Shown here: positions 8,544 to 15,994 of the stretch, in pieces
Layout: each line of letters starts with the position of its first letter
Numbering within the stretch: the first letter of the stretch is position 1
Assembly (NCBI GenBank): GCA_038237895.1
Contig: JBBRYE010000016.1
Location: forward strand, 1 to 38,503
Source of the DNA: Pseudopedobacter sp038237895
Lineage (GTDB): Bacteria; Bacteroidota; Bacteroidia; Sphingobacteriales; Sphingobacteriaceae
DNA: 38,503 nucleotides
Reading direction: 5' to 3'
Made by a program: the position numbers and the translations under genes
Notes under the pieces: generated by a model
The model's input: only the letters and a program-made list of their open reading frames with translations
The model's database searches: none
What the model was told of the DNA's origin: nothing

Positions 8544-8882
8544 ATGAACACATATATATTAGCATTGGATTTAAAAGAGAATTCTGATTTGATTGATGAA
8601 TATGAGCAATACCACAAAAATGTTTGGCCCGAGGTTTTAAAAAGTATAGGAGATTCTGGTATTCTAAAAATGGAAATATTTAGGTTTTATAATAGGCTTT
8701 GCATGGTAATGGAAACTACCGATGAATTTACTTTTGAGCAAAAAGGGAAAATGGATAAGGGTAATGAAAAAGTGCAAGAGTGGGAAAAATTAATGTCGAC
8801 TTTTCAACAAAAAATACCCGGTTCTAAGCCTAAAGAGAAATGGGTTCTAATGAATTCTATATTCGAATTTAACACTAATTAA
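8544..8882 (+). CDS. L-fucose/L-rhamnose mutarotase, RhaM family (COG3254), copy 2
   Basis: The frame is open from the TTG at 8511, but the ATG at 8544 (MNTYILALDLKENSD) aligns with the start of the upstream paralogue and is preferred, giving 112 residues. H24 in YEQYHKNVWPEV is in the same register as H24 of copy 1, and the tail EKWVLMNSIFEF also matches. Both copies keep the catalytic histidine and the C-terminal tryptophan, so neither looks dead. One may act on fucose and the other on a related sugar (rhamnose, fuculose or a lactone), or they may pair as a heterodimer; this is inference. The stop is one base from the next start. Confidence 0.85.
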   Translation: MNTYILALDLKENSDLIDEYEQYHKNVWPEVLKSIGDSGILKMEIFRFYNRLCMVMETTDEFTFEQKGKMDKGNEKVQEWEKLMSTFQQKIPGSKPKEKWVLMNSIFEFNTN

Positions 8883-8883
8883 A

Positions 8884-10518
8884 ATGGATTTTTTACAAAT
8901 AGACCCTAAAGATAATGTGCTGGTTGCTCTTCAAGATTTAGCTGAAGGCAGGGAAATTATTTTTGGTAATCAAACCATCAATATAAAAGAGATTATCCCA
9001 GCCAAACACAAATTATTTATGAACGATATGCGGGCTGGGGATGAGCTGATGATGTATGGCGTTTTGGTGGGCAAACTTCAAAATGATGTGAAAAGCGGAG
9101 AGCGAATGACCGTTAAAAATACAAAGCATGCTGCCGATCCATTTTTTTATCGTGAAGTTGATTATCAATACATAACACCAAATATAGAAAGCTTTCAAAA
9201 TAAAACGTTTAATGGCTATCACCGAAAGGATGGAAAAGTAGGCACTGCCAATTATTGGTTGTTTATTCCCACAGTTTTTTGCGAAAACAGAAATCTAGAT
9301 GTGATAAAACAAGCTTTACACGATAATTTGGGTTATTCAGTAACTGATAAATATCAGTTTTTCGCCAAAACTTTACTTCAAGAATTAAAAGAAGGAAAAT
9401 CTATTGAGGATTTTAACCCCTCGTTGTCTGTTAGCGCAAAAGTTGATAGATACTTTAAAAATGTAGATGGTATTAAATTTTTAAATCACCAGGGTGGCTG
9501 TGGAGGCACAAGACAAGATTCCGATACTTTAAGTAAATTACTAGTTGCTTACGCCGATCATCCAAACGTGGCAGGAATAACGCTTTTAAGCTTAGGATGC
9601 CAGCATTTACAGGTGCAAGATTTTTTAAACGATTTAAAAAATCGAAATCCAAACTTTGATAAACCACTTTACATTTTTGAGCAACAAAAAACACAAAGCG
9701 AAGAAGCATTAATTAAAGATGCCATTCATCAAACTTTTCGTGGGCTTATAGAAATTAATAAAATAGAGCGTAAACCAGCGCCATTAAGCCATTTAACAGT
9801 AGGTGTAAAATGTGGTGGAAGCGATGGTTTTAGCGGTATTTCTGCAAACCCAGCAGTAGGTTACGCAGCCGATTTATTAGTGGCTTTAGGTGCTAAAGTT
9901 TTATTGGCCGAGTTTCCTGAGTTGTGTGGAGCAGAGCAAAACATGATAGACAGGAGTGTAAATCAGGCTACAGCCGAAAAATTTATTAAACTGATGCAAG
10001 ATTATGATGCCCAAGCACATGCGGTAGGCTCAGGTTTTTATATGAATCCTTCGCCGGGCAATATCAAAGACGGCTTAATTACCGATGCTATTAAAAGTAC
10101 AGGTGCGGCTAAAAAAGGGGGGACTTCGCCCGTTGTTGATGTTTTAGATTATACAGAACCGGCCACGAAACCCGGATTAAGTTTGGTTTGTACACCCGGT
10201 AATGATGTGGAAGCTACCACCGGAAAAGCAGCAAGCGGCGCAACTTTAATATTGTTTACCACAGGTTTAGGCACACCTACTGGGAACCCGGTTTGTCCTG
10301 TTATAAAAGTTGCCACAAATACTGCATTAGCGACTAGAATGAGTGATATTATTGATATTGATACAGGTGCAATTATTACAGGCGAAAAAACAATTGAAGA
10401 AATGGGAGAAGAAATTTTAGCCTATTGTATTAAGGCAGCAAGCGGAGAAGTAATACCAAAAGCTGTACAATTAAATCAAGACGATTTTATCCCTTGGAAA
10501 AGAGGAGTGAGCTTATAA
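8884..10518 (+). CDS. UxaA-family sugar-acid dehydratase, presumed L-fuconate dehydratase
   Basis: This 544-residue enzyme has the two-part UxaA (altronate dehydratase) architecture. A small SAF-like N-terminal domain spans ~1-95 (KDNVLVALQDLAEG ... HKLFMNDMRAGDELMMYG). The large catalytic region has the conserved NHQGGCGGTRQDSDTL (201-216), GVKCGGSDGFSGISANPAVG (307-326) and FPELCGAEQ (344-352). The cysteines C206, C310 and C348 lie in these blocks. UxaA-family enzymes remove water from a sugar acid to give a 2-keto-3-deoxy acid, using iron in characterised members. Placed between fucose mutarotases and fucose SDRs, its expected reaction is L-fuconate to 2-keto-3-deoxy-L-fuconate, a step done by an enolase-superfamily enzyme in Xanthomonas. 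Automatic annotation would probably call it altronate hydrolase; no uxaB or uxaC partner is nearby, so the fuconate role is more likely. Confidence 0.88.
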   Translation: MDFLQIDPKDNVLVALQDLAEGREIIFGNQTINIKEIIPAKHKLFMNDMRAGDELMMYGVLVGKLQNDVKSGERMTVKNTKHAADPFFYREVDYQYITPNIESFQNKTFNGYHRKDGKVGTANYWLFIPTVFCENRNLDVIKQALHDNLGYSVTDKYQFFAKTLLQELKEGKSIEDFNPSLSVSAKVDRYFKNVDGIKFLNHQGGCGGTRQDSDTLSKLLVAYADHPNVAGITLLSLGCQHLQVQDFLNDLKNRNPNFDKPLYIFEQQKTQSEEALIKDAIHQTFRGLIEINKIERKPAPLSHLTVGVKCGGSDGFSGISANPAVGYAADLLVALGAKVLLAEFPELCGAEQNMIDRSVNQATAEKFIKLMQDYDAQAHAVGSGFYMNPSPGNIKDGLITDAIKSTGAAKKGGTSPVVDVLDYTEPATKPGLSLVCTPGNDVEATTGKAASGATLILFTTGLGTPTGNPVCPVIKVATNTALATRMSDIIDIDTGAIITGEKTIEEMGEEILAYCIKAASGEVIPKAVQLNQDDFIPWKRGVSL

Positions 10519-10549
10519 ATCAATAAATTTTTTACTGCATTTCAGGTTT

Positions 10550-10648
10550 GCGTTAACCATAGCAGCGGCATCCTTTTTTGCTCTGATACGATATGTAAAT
10601 TGCAAAAAAGATATAGCGGATAGGGTGTTAAAACGCCCAAATAAATAT
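10550..10648 (+). repeat. Dispersed intergenic repeat, copy A
   Basis: The element begins with cgttaacc, carries GCGGCATCCTTTTTTG at about 10565-10580 and GCAAAAAAGATATAG at about 10602-10616, and ends with GTGTTAAAACGCCCAAATAA. The same blocks in the same order are found at 17177-17272 (inverted) and, in part, at 18961-19050. The poly-T and poly-A blocks can pair to form a hairpin. It separates the dehydratase from the SDR inside the fucose operon, and ends 18 bases before the SDR start. Confidence 0.75.
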
Positions 10649-10665
10649 TAATTAAAATTAAAAAA

Positions 10666-11427
10666 GTGTTTAGTTTAAAAGGAAAATCGGCAGTAATAAC
10701 AGGAGGAGGTAGCGGGATTGGTAAAGCTATCTCGGTATTATTTGCCAAACAAGGTGCAACTGTTCATATTATGGAGTTGAATAAAGAATCGGCTGATCTA
10801 ACTGTTTTAGAAATTAAAGAGTTTGGAGAAGCATACTCTTATTCTTGCGATGTTGCCAATCAAAAACAAGTAAATGAATTATTTAAGAACATAGGTACTA
10901 TAGATATTCTGGTAAACAATGCTGGAATTGCTCATATTGGAAAAGCATCAACAACAGAGGAAGCTGATTTTGATAAAGTTTACCAAGTAAATGTTAAGGG
11001 AGCTTATAATTGTTTGTACTCCGCTTTGCCAATAATGCAAGCGCAAAAAAGTGGGGTTATTTTAAACACCGCATCTATAGCTTCATTGGTAGGTATTGCA
11101 GATAGATTCGCTTATTCTATGAGTAAAGGAGCAATTTTTTCAATGAGCATGTCGGTTGCCCGAGATTACATGGCAGATGGAATTAGGTGTAATAGTATTT
11201 CGCCAGCTAGAATTCATACGCCGTTTGTTGATGGTTTCATCGCAAAAAATTATCCCGATAATCAGGAAGAGATATTTGAAAAACTATCTAAAAGCCAGCC
11301 CATAGGTAGAATGGGTAAATCCGAAGAAGTTGCCGCTTTAGCTCTTTATTTATGTAGCGATGAAGCTGGGTTTATAACCGGTTGTGATTATCCAATTGAT
11401 GGTGGATTTATTAAATTGAATAATTAA
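10666..11427 (+). CDS. SDR oxidoreductase, presumed L-2-keto-3-deoxyfuconate 4-dehydrogenase
   Basis: This is a classical 253-residue SDR. It has the nucleotide-binding TGGGSGIG (12-19), NNAG (84-87), catalytic S137, Y150 and K154 (YSMSK), and a C-terminal GCDYPIDGGF. E37 at the end of the second strand (HIMELNK) favours NAD+ over NADP+. The start is GTG at 10666; no ATG fits the Rossmann N-terminus. In the pathway two dehydrogenase steps are needed: fucose to lactone, and oxidation of 2-keto-3-deoxyfuconate at C4. The other SDR here (14460-15248) resembles the fucose dehydrogenase group, so I assign the C4 oxidation to this one, but the two roles could be swapped. A dispersed repeat lies just upstream, and the next gene starts 10 bases after the stop. 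Confidence 0.8.
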   Translation: MFSLKGKSAVITGGGSGIGKAISVLFAKQGATVHIMELNKESADLTVLEIKEFGEAYSYSCDVANQKQVNELFKNIGTIDILVNNAGIAHIGKASTTEEADFDKVYQVNVKGAYNCLYSALPIMQAQKSGVILNTASIASLVGIADRFAYSMSKGAIFSMSMSVARDYMADGIRCNSISPARIHTPFVDGFIAKNYPDNQEEIFEKLSKSQPIGRMGKSEEVAALALYLCSDEAGFITGCDYPIDGGFIKLNN

Positions 11428-11437
11428 ACTTATTGAA

Positions 11438-12763
11438 ATGAAAAAAATAACATGCTTACTCATCGCTTTATGCGTCTTTACCGCTGTTAAAGCACAAAAT
11501 TATACGACTACACAGGCAAATTTAGAGGCTAGGAGTCAGTTTCAGGATGCAAAATATGGCTTATTTATACATTGGGGAGTTTTTAGCATTTTAGGTGATG
11601 GCGAATGGGTAATGAACCAGAAAAATATTCGTATTCAAGATTATAAAAAGCTACAAAATTTCTTTAATCCCACCCAATTTGATGCACAGGCTTGGGTAAG
11701 TATGGCTAAAAGTGCTGGGATGAAATATATCACACTAATTACTCGACATCACGATGGTTTTAGCATGTGGGATACCAAATACTCTGATTTTAATATCATG
11801 AATTCGCCTTACAAACAAGATGTGGTGAAAATGATAGTAGACGAATGCCATAAGCAAGACATGAAAATATTCCTTTATTATTCTTTATTAGATTGGGGAA
11901 GAGATGATTATGCTTGGGCCACAGGTAAATATGGGCAAGGTACTGGACGTACTGTTAAAGGTGATTGGGAAGATTATGTTAGCTTTATGAAAAATCAACT
12001 CACCGAATTGTTAACCAATTATGGAAAAATAGATGGTATTTGGTTTGACGGTTATTGGGACCAAACCGGACCAAAGGAGGGTAAAGATAAAACGTCTAGG
12101 GTAAATTGGCACTTTCCCGAGATTTACTCGCTTATTCATAATTTACAGCCACATTGTCTAGTAGGAAATAATCATCACATTTTCCCAATTCAGGGAGAAG
12201 ATTATCAAATGTTTGAAAAAGACTTGCCAGGTCAAAATAAATCGGGATTTAGCGAAGGAAAAGCATCAGTAGAACTACCACTAGAAACTTGCGAAACCAT
12301 GAATAATTCTTGGGGATTTAATATTAAAGACAGTAATTATAAAACCGTTCCTCAGCTAATCCATTATATTGTAAATTCAGCAGGTAGAAATGCAAATTTC
12401 TTATTAAATGTTGGTCCTCAACCTAACGGAGTTATTCAGCAAGAGTTTAGAGATAGTTTAGCACAAGTTGGAACATGGATGGGTAAATATGGAAACAGTA
12501 TTTATGGTACACGTGGAAATATTATTCCCGCACAAGAATGGGGAGTTGTAACTGTTAAAGATAAAACGATGTATGTTCATTTATTAGATGCAACAAAATC
12601 ATCTTTAATAATAGAAGGCATAGTTGGTAAGATTAAAAGTTGTGTTTTAATGGGCACAACTAATAAAGTAAAATTTAACCAAAGTGAATCTCAAACTACA
12701 ATATATATTGCTGTTGATCAAAAAGATGCGATAGATACTATTGTTGAAATAACATTAAAATAA
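11438..12763 (+). CDS. Alpha-L-fucosidase, GH29, secreted, within the fucose operon
   Basis: The 441-residue product has a signal peptide (residues 1-20, ending AVKAQ) and a GH29 barrel with GLFIHWG, H104-H105 in TRHHDGFSM, and nucleophile D204 in GIWFDGYW. It shares long identical blocks with the fucosidase at 932-2227, including ETCETMNNSWGFN and LLTNYG, so the pair arose by duplication. The main differences are in loops such as 155-175 and 206-215, which may change linkage preference. Being co-transcribed with the permease and catabolic enzymes, it would supply free fucose in the periplasm whenever the pathway is on. The 10-base and 15-base gaps to its neighbours support one transcript. 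Confidence 0.93.
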   Translation: MKKITCLLIALCVFTAVKAQNYTTTQANLEARSQFQDAKYGLFIHWGVFSILGDGEWVMNQKNIRIQDYKKLQNFFNPTQFDAQAWVSMAKSAGMKYITLITRHHDGFSMWDTKYSDFNIMNSPYKQDVVKMIVDECHKQDMKIFLYYSLLDWGRDDYAWATGKYGQGTGRTVKGDWEDYVSFMKNQLTELLTNYGKIDGIWFDGYWDQTGPKEGKDKTSRVNWHFPEIYSLIHNLQPHCLVGNNHHIFPIQGEDYQMFEKDLPGQNKSGFSEGKASVELPLETCETMNNSWGFNIKDSNYKTVPQLIHYIVNSAGRNANFLLNVGPQPNGVIQQEFRDSLAQVGTWMGKYGNSIYGTRGNIIPAQEWGVVTVKDKTMYVHLLDATKSSLIIEGIVGKIKSCVLMGTTNKVKFNQSESQTTIYIAVDQKDAIDTIVEITLK

Positions 12764-12778
12764 AATTAGATTTTAAAT

Positions 12779-13636
12779 ATGAAATTGATAAGATACGGAA
12801 CAATAGGAAAAGAAAAAACAGGAGTAGTAATAGACGGTATTTGGTTTGATACATCATCATTTGGTGAAGACTATAATGAAAACTTTTTTGAAAACGATGG
12901 CTTAAAGAGATTAGAGAAATTTGTGAATGAGAACAAGAACACTTTAAATGTTATTAATCAAAATGTAAGATTATCGTCTCCAATTGCTCGTCCGTCTAAA
13001 ATAGTTTGTATTGGTTTAAACTATGCAAAACATGCTAAAGAAACCAATGCTGCAATTCCAGCCGAACCTATTATTTTCTTTAAGTCTACCACTTCTATTA
13101 TTGGTCCTAATGATGATGTAATGTTGCCAAAAGGTTCTGAAAAAACCGATTGGGAAGTAGAATTGGCATTAGTTATTGGTAAAAAAGCAAGCTACGTTTC
13201 TAAAGATGAAGCCATGGATTATGTTGCAGGTTATGTTTTGCATAATGATATCAGCGAAAGAGCATTTCAATTAGAGCGTGGCGGACAATGGACAAAAGGA
13301 AAAGGTTGTGATACTTTTGCACCTTTGGGGCCTTGGTTAGCTACAAAAGAAGAAATTGCTAATCCAAATAACCTACGTTTATGGTTAAAAGTAAACGATA
13401 AAATGATGCAAGATGGCAATACCGACGATTTTATATTCGATGTAGCTTATGTTGTTTCTTACCTAAGTCAGTTTATGACACTTTTACCCGGTGATGTAAT
13501 TTCTACAGGTACACCACATGGCGTAGGGTTAGGTTTTAAACCGCAAATATATTTAAAAGCAGGAGATGTGATGGAATTAGGTATTAATGGTTTAGGAACA
13601 TCTAAACAAACCGTAATAGCTTATGTTAAAAATTGA
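12779..13636 (+). CDS. FAH-family hydrolase, presumed 2,4-diketo-3-deoxy-L-fuconate hydrolase
   Basis: The 285-residue product belongs to the fumarylacetoacetate hydrolase superfamily. A small N-terminal domain (1-70) precedes the catalytic fold with RPSKIVCIGLNYAKHA (71-86), metal ligands E126 and E128 in WEVELALVIG, and D157 in HNDISER. The region near the end, LLPGDVISTGTPHGVGLG, is also characteristic. These enzymes cleave C-C bonds of beta-diketo acids with Mg2+ or Mn2+. In this operon the fitting reaction is hydrolysis of 2,4-diketo-3-deoxy-L-fuconate to pyruvate and L-lactate, known for this superfamily in non-phosphorylating fucose pathways. It overlaps the lactonase gene by 14 bases. 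Confidence 0.88.
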   Translation: MKLIRYGTIGKEKTGVVIDGIWFDTSSFGEDYNENFFENDGLKRLEKFVNENKNTLNVINQNVRLSSPIARPSKIVCIGLNYAKHAKETNAAIPAEPIIFFKSTTSIIGPNDDVMLPKGSEKTDWEVELALVIGKKASYVSKDEAMDYVAGYVLHNDISERAFQLERGGQWTKGKGCDTFAPLGPWLATKEEIANPNNLRLWLKVNDKMMQDGNTDDFIFDVAYVVSYLSQFMTLLPGDVISTGTPHGVGLGFKPQIYLKAGDVMELGINGLGTSKQTVIAYVKN

Positions 13637-14456
13637 TTCTCATCAGCATTTTTGGCAGTTCGATTCCATAAGAGATAGCTGGATTACAACAGAAATGAAT
13701 GTAATTGCTAAAGATTTTATGCCGCAAGATTTGAAGCCTCTTTTAGATGAGTTTAATTTTGATGGATGTGTTATTGTTCAATCAGACGATTCTTTAATAG
13801 AAAATACGTTTCAACTGGCTAACGCAAAACAAAATAATTTTGTAAAAGGTGTTGTGGGTTGGGTTGATTTTAATGCCTCGGATTTAGAAGAACAGTTACA
13901 AGAATTTAAAAAAGAGCCCTTATTAAAAGGAATTAGACACACTTCATTACAAGGAAATAGTGACAGGGCAGCATTCTTAAAACCTGAATTTAAGTATGGA
14001 ATGTTTTTGTTAGAGAAATACAACTATGCTTACGATTTACTGATTTTAGAAGACCAATTAAAATATGTTAATGAGTTTATTAGCGAAATTCCTTATTTAA
14101 AAGTAGTTATAGATCATTTAGCTAAACCTAAAATTAAATCAGGAGATATTACAGATTGGAAAATAGAAATCGATAAAGTAGCATCTCATCAAAACGTATA
14201 TTGTAAAATATCTGGAATGGTAACCGAAGCAGATTGGTTTAAAGCTAAATACGAAGATTTTGAACCTTACTTAGATGTAGCTTTTAATGCCTTTGGGGTA
14301 GATAGGTTAATGTTTGGTTCAGATTGGCCAGTTTGTAATTTGGCTGGTGGTTATGAGAAAATGCTTAGCGTAGTAACAACTTATACATCCAAACTAAGTG
14401 AAACAGAACAAGAAAAGTTTTGGGGAGGTAATGCTCAACAATTTTATAATTTATAG
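13623..14456 (+). CDS. Amidohydrolase (COG3618), presumed L-fuconolactonase
   Basis: The 277-residue protein is an amidohydrolase-superfamily TIM barrel of the COG3618 type. The metal-binding HxH is H7-Q-H9 in IDSHQHFWQF; later blocks are VVIDHLAKPKI around 160-170 and the closing LMFGSDWPVCNLAGGY with its catalytic aspartate. COG3618 members hydrolyse sugar lactones, and the L-fucono-1,4/1,5-lactonase of the Xanthomonas pathway is in this group. Here it would open the lactone made by the fucose dehydrogenase to L-fuconate for the UxaA-type dehydratase. The ATG lies 14 bases inside the end of the FAH gene, so the two are probably translationally coupled. Confidence 0.88.
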   Translation: MLKIDSHQHFWQFDSIRDSWITTEMNVIAKDFMPQDLKPLLDEFNFDGCVIVQSDDSLIENTFQLANAKQNNFVKGVVGWVDFNASDLEEQLQEFKKEPLLKGIRHTSLQGNSDRAAFLKPEFKYGMFLLEKYNYAYDLLILEDQLKYVNEFISEIPYLKVVIDHLAKPKIKSGDITDWKIEIDKVASHQNVYCKISGMVTEADWFKAKYEDFEPYLDVAFNAFGVDRLMFGSDWPVCNLAGGYEKMLSVVTTYTSKLSETEQEKFWGGNAQQFYNL

Positions 14457-14459
14457 GAT

Positions 14460-15248
14460 ATGGATTTAAATTTAAAAGATAAAGTAATCTTAATTACTGG
14501 TGCAGCAAAAGGAATAGGCTTTGGTATTGCAGAAACTATAGCCAAAGAAGGTGCAATTGCAGTAATTATTGGCAGAAAGCAAGTTGATAATCAAAAAGCA
14601 ATTGAAATAATTACAGAGTTTGGAGGCCAAGCTTTTGGTATCGAGGCAGAACTTACTAATCCTGATGAATGTGAAAAAGCAGTACAAAAGGCAATAGCTC
14701 AATTTGGTAAAATTGATGCTTTAGTAAATAACGCAGGCTTAAATGATGGAGTAGGTTTAGAGCATGGAAATTATACAGACTTTATGCAAAGTTTACATCG
14801 TAACTTGGTTCATTATTATTTAATGGCACATTTTGCCTTACCAGAACTCATCAAATCTAAAGGAAACATCGTTAATATTTCATCTAAAACTGGCGAAACA
14901 GGGCAAGGAAATACATCTGCATACGCAGCAGCAAACGGCGGTAGAAATGCTTTAACTAGAGAATGGGCTGTAGAAATGTTAAAATACGGCATTAGGGTAA
15001 ATGCTGTAATAGTTGCCGAATGTTGGACACCACAATACGAAAACTGGATTGAAACCTTACCTAATCCAAAAGAAACACTAAATAAAATTACGGTAAACAT
15101 CCCTTTAGAAAATAGAATGACCACCATTCATGAAATTGGAAACACGGTAGCTTTTTTGTTAAGCGAAAAATCAAGCCACACTACCGGACAAATTTTATAT
15201 GTTGATGGTGGATATGTCCATTTAGATAGGGCACTAGCAAACGCTTAA
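14460..15248 (+). CDS. SDR oxidoreductase, presumed L-fucose dehydrogenase, with YxxxN in place of YxxxK
   Basis: This 262-residue SDR has TGAAKGIG (13-20), NNAG (90-93), serines S141-S142 and Y155, and ends in GQILYVDGGYVHLDRAL. At the lysine position of the YxxxK motif the sequence reads Y155-A-A-A-N159, codon aac, so the usual catalytic lysine is absent. The surrounding SAYAAANGGRNALTREWA is otherwise orderly, and I believe the same form occurs in related fucose-cluster SDRs, so this is probably a subfamily trait and not damage. R39-K40 after the second strand (IIGRKQ) suggests NADP+ use. The likely job is oxidation of L-fucose to L-fuconolactone. It starts four bases after the lactonase stop. 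Confidence 0.8.
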   Translation: MDLNLKDKVILITGAAKGIGFGIAETIAKEGAIAVIIGRKQVDNQKAIEIITEFGGQAFGIEAELTNPDECEKAVQKAIAQFGKIDALVNNAGLNDGVGLEHGNYTDFMQSLHRNLVHYYLMAHFALPELIKSKGNIVNISSKTGETGQGNTSAYAAANGGRNALTREWAVEMLKYGIRVNAVIVAECWTPQYENWIETLPNPKETLNKITVNIPLENRMTTIHEIGNTVAFLLSEKSSHTTGQILYVDGGYVHLDRALANA

Positions 15249-15285
15249 ATCGTTAAAAACATGAAAAATAATACAATTAAAACAC

Positions 15286-15733
15286 ATGTCACAAGAATTT
15301 AATACTCAATATCCATCAATAGATGATTTAAGGAATAAAGCTCAAAAAAACATACCAAAATTTGCATTTGAGTATTTAGATGGCGGCTGTAATGAGGATG
15401 TTAACCTACACAGAAATATTTCTGAACTTAGAGAGGTACAGCTTGAGCCTCAATACATCAAAAAATTTTAACGGATTAAGCCTAAAAACTAATTTATTTG
15501 GGATAGAATATGATGCTCCATTTGGGATAGCACCCATTGGGTTACAAGGTCTAATATGGCCAAACTCTCCCGAAATTTTAGCAAAGGCAGCTTTTAAACA
15601 CAATGTTCCATTTGTTTTAAGCACAGTTTCTACATCAAGTATTGAGCGGATAAGCGAAATAACAGAAGGAAAAGCATGGTTTCAATTATACCATCCAGCA
15701 GAAAATCGATTACGAGACTTTGTGAAAGTTTGA
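15286..15733 (+). pseudogene. Broken FMN-dependent L-lactate/2-hydroxyacid dehydrogenase (LldD family)
   Basis: The first 61 codons (15286-15471) give YPSIDDLRNKAQKNIPKFAF and EYLDGGCNED, typical of the start of LldD-type enzymes. The frame then ends at a TAA just after a run of six As at 15460-15465. Removing one A restores the family sequence in the next frame: YIKNFNGLSLKTNLFGIEY followed by APFGIAPIGLQGLIWP. That frame runs to 15733 and stops soon after ENRLRD, where the family sequence is lost. Only about 149 of roughly 380 residues remain, without the active-site arginine and histidine of the C-terminal half. The intact enzyme would oxidise the L-lactate released by this pathway to pyruvate. 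The break is thus a frameshift plus a 3' deletion. Confidence 0.88.
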
Positions 15734-15760
15734 ATAATTTAGTATGCTCATAAAACAAAA

Positions 15761-15790
15761 AACCCTTCAAATCATATCATTTGAAGGGTT
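15761..15790 (-). terminator. Rho-independent terminator of tRNA-Asp
   Basis: AACCCTTCAAAT (15761-15772) pairs with ATTTGAAGGGTT (15779-15790) over a six-base loop. Read on the minus strand, the hairpin follows the tRNA and runs into TTTTTTGTTTT. On the plus strand it is followed only by TTTTG, so it may also weakly stop transcription coming from the fucose operon. Confidence 0.8.
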
Positions 15791-15815
15791 TTGTTGCATT
15801 TTGAATATCTAAAAG

Positions 15816-15889
15816 CGGAATGGACGGGACTCGAACCCGCGACCTCCTGCGTGACAGGCAGGCATTCTAACCAGCTGAACTACCACTCC
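15816..15889 (-). tRNA. tRNA-Asp (anticodon GTC)
   Basis: On the minus strand the sequence folds as a 74-base tRNA. The acceptor stem GGAGTGG pairs with CCATTCC (one G-T pair); the D-arm contains AGCTGGTTAGA; the anticodon loop CTGTCAC lies in the stem CCTGC/GCAGG; the T-arm contains GGTTCGAGTCCC. The anticodon GTC is at 15853-15855 and the discriminator base is G, as usual for aspartate. CCA is not encoded. Confidence 0.96.
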
Positions 15890-15949
15890 GTTGGTTAAAA
15901 ACTTTTATTAAATTTTCAATCTTTCCCCCTTACATTGCGTTAGGGAGTG

Positions 15950-15980
15950 CAAATATAGACAAAAGGTTCTAACTCCAAAA
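15950..15980 (-). promoter_or_regulatory. Candidate promoter of tRNA-Asp
   Basis: On the minus strand TTTTG (15980-15976) and TATATTTG (15957-15950) are separated by 18 bases, an exact match to the Bacteroidota -7 consensus TAnnTTTG with a good -33 element. The mature tRNA begins about 60 bases downstream. The promoter sits in the short gap after the prfA stop codon. Confidence 0.55.
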
Positions 15981-15994
15981 TTTATTTCAAAATA

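Noticed and set aside
8884..10518. Assignment as altronate dehydratase of the uronate pathway
   Set aside because: No uxaB, uxaC, kdgK or kdgA gene is nearby, while all fucose-route partners are, so fuconate is the more likely substrate.
14816..15127. 103-codon open frame antisense to the fucose SDR
   Set aside because: It is a shadow of the coding strand with no start context or recognisable domain.
15380..15733. Separate 117-codon gene in the second frame of the fucose-operon end
   Set aside because: Its first ~25 codons are nonsense read out of frame; from about 15458 on it is the direct continuation of the preceding LldD-type fragment after a one-base shift.
15734..15889. Integration (att) site at the 3' end of tRNA-Asp next to the truncated dehydrogenase
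   Set aside because: No second copy of the tRNA 3' end and no integrase or phage gene is in the window, so the truncation cannot be tied to integration.
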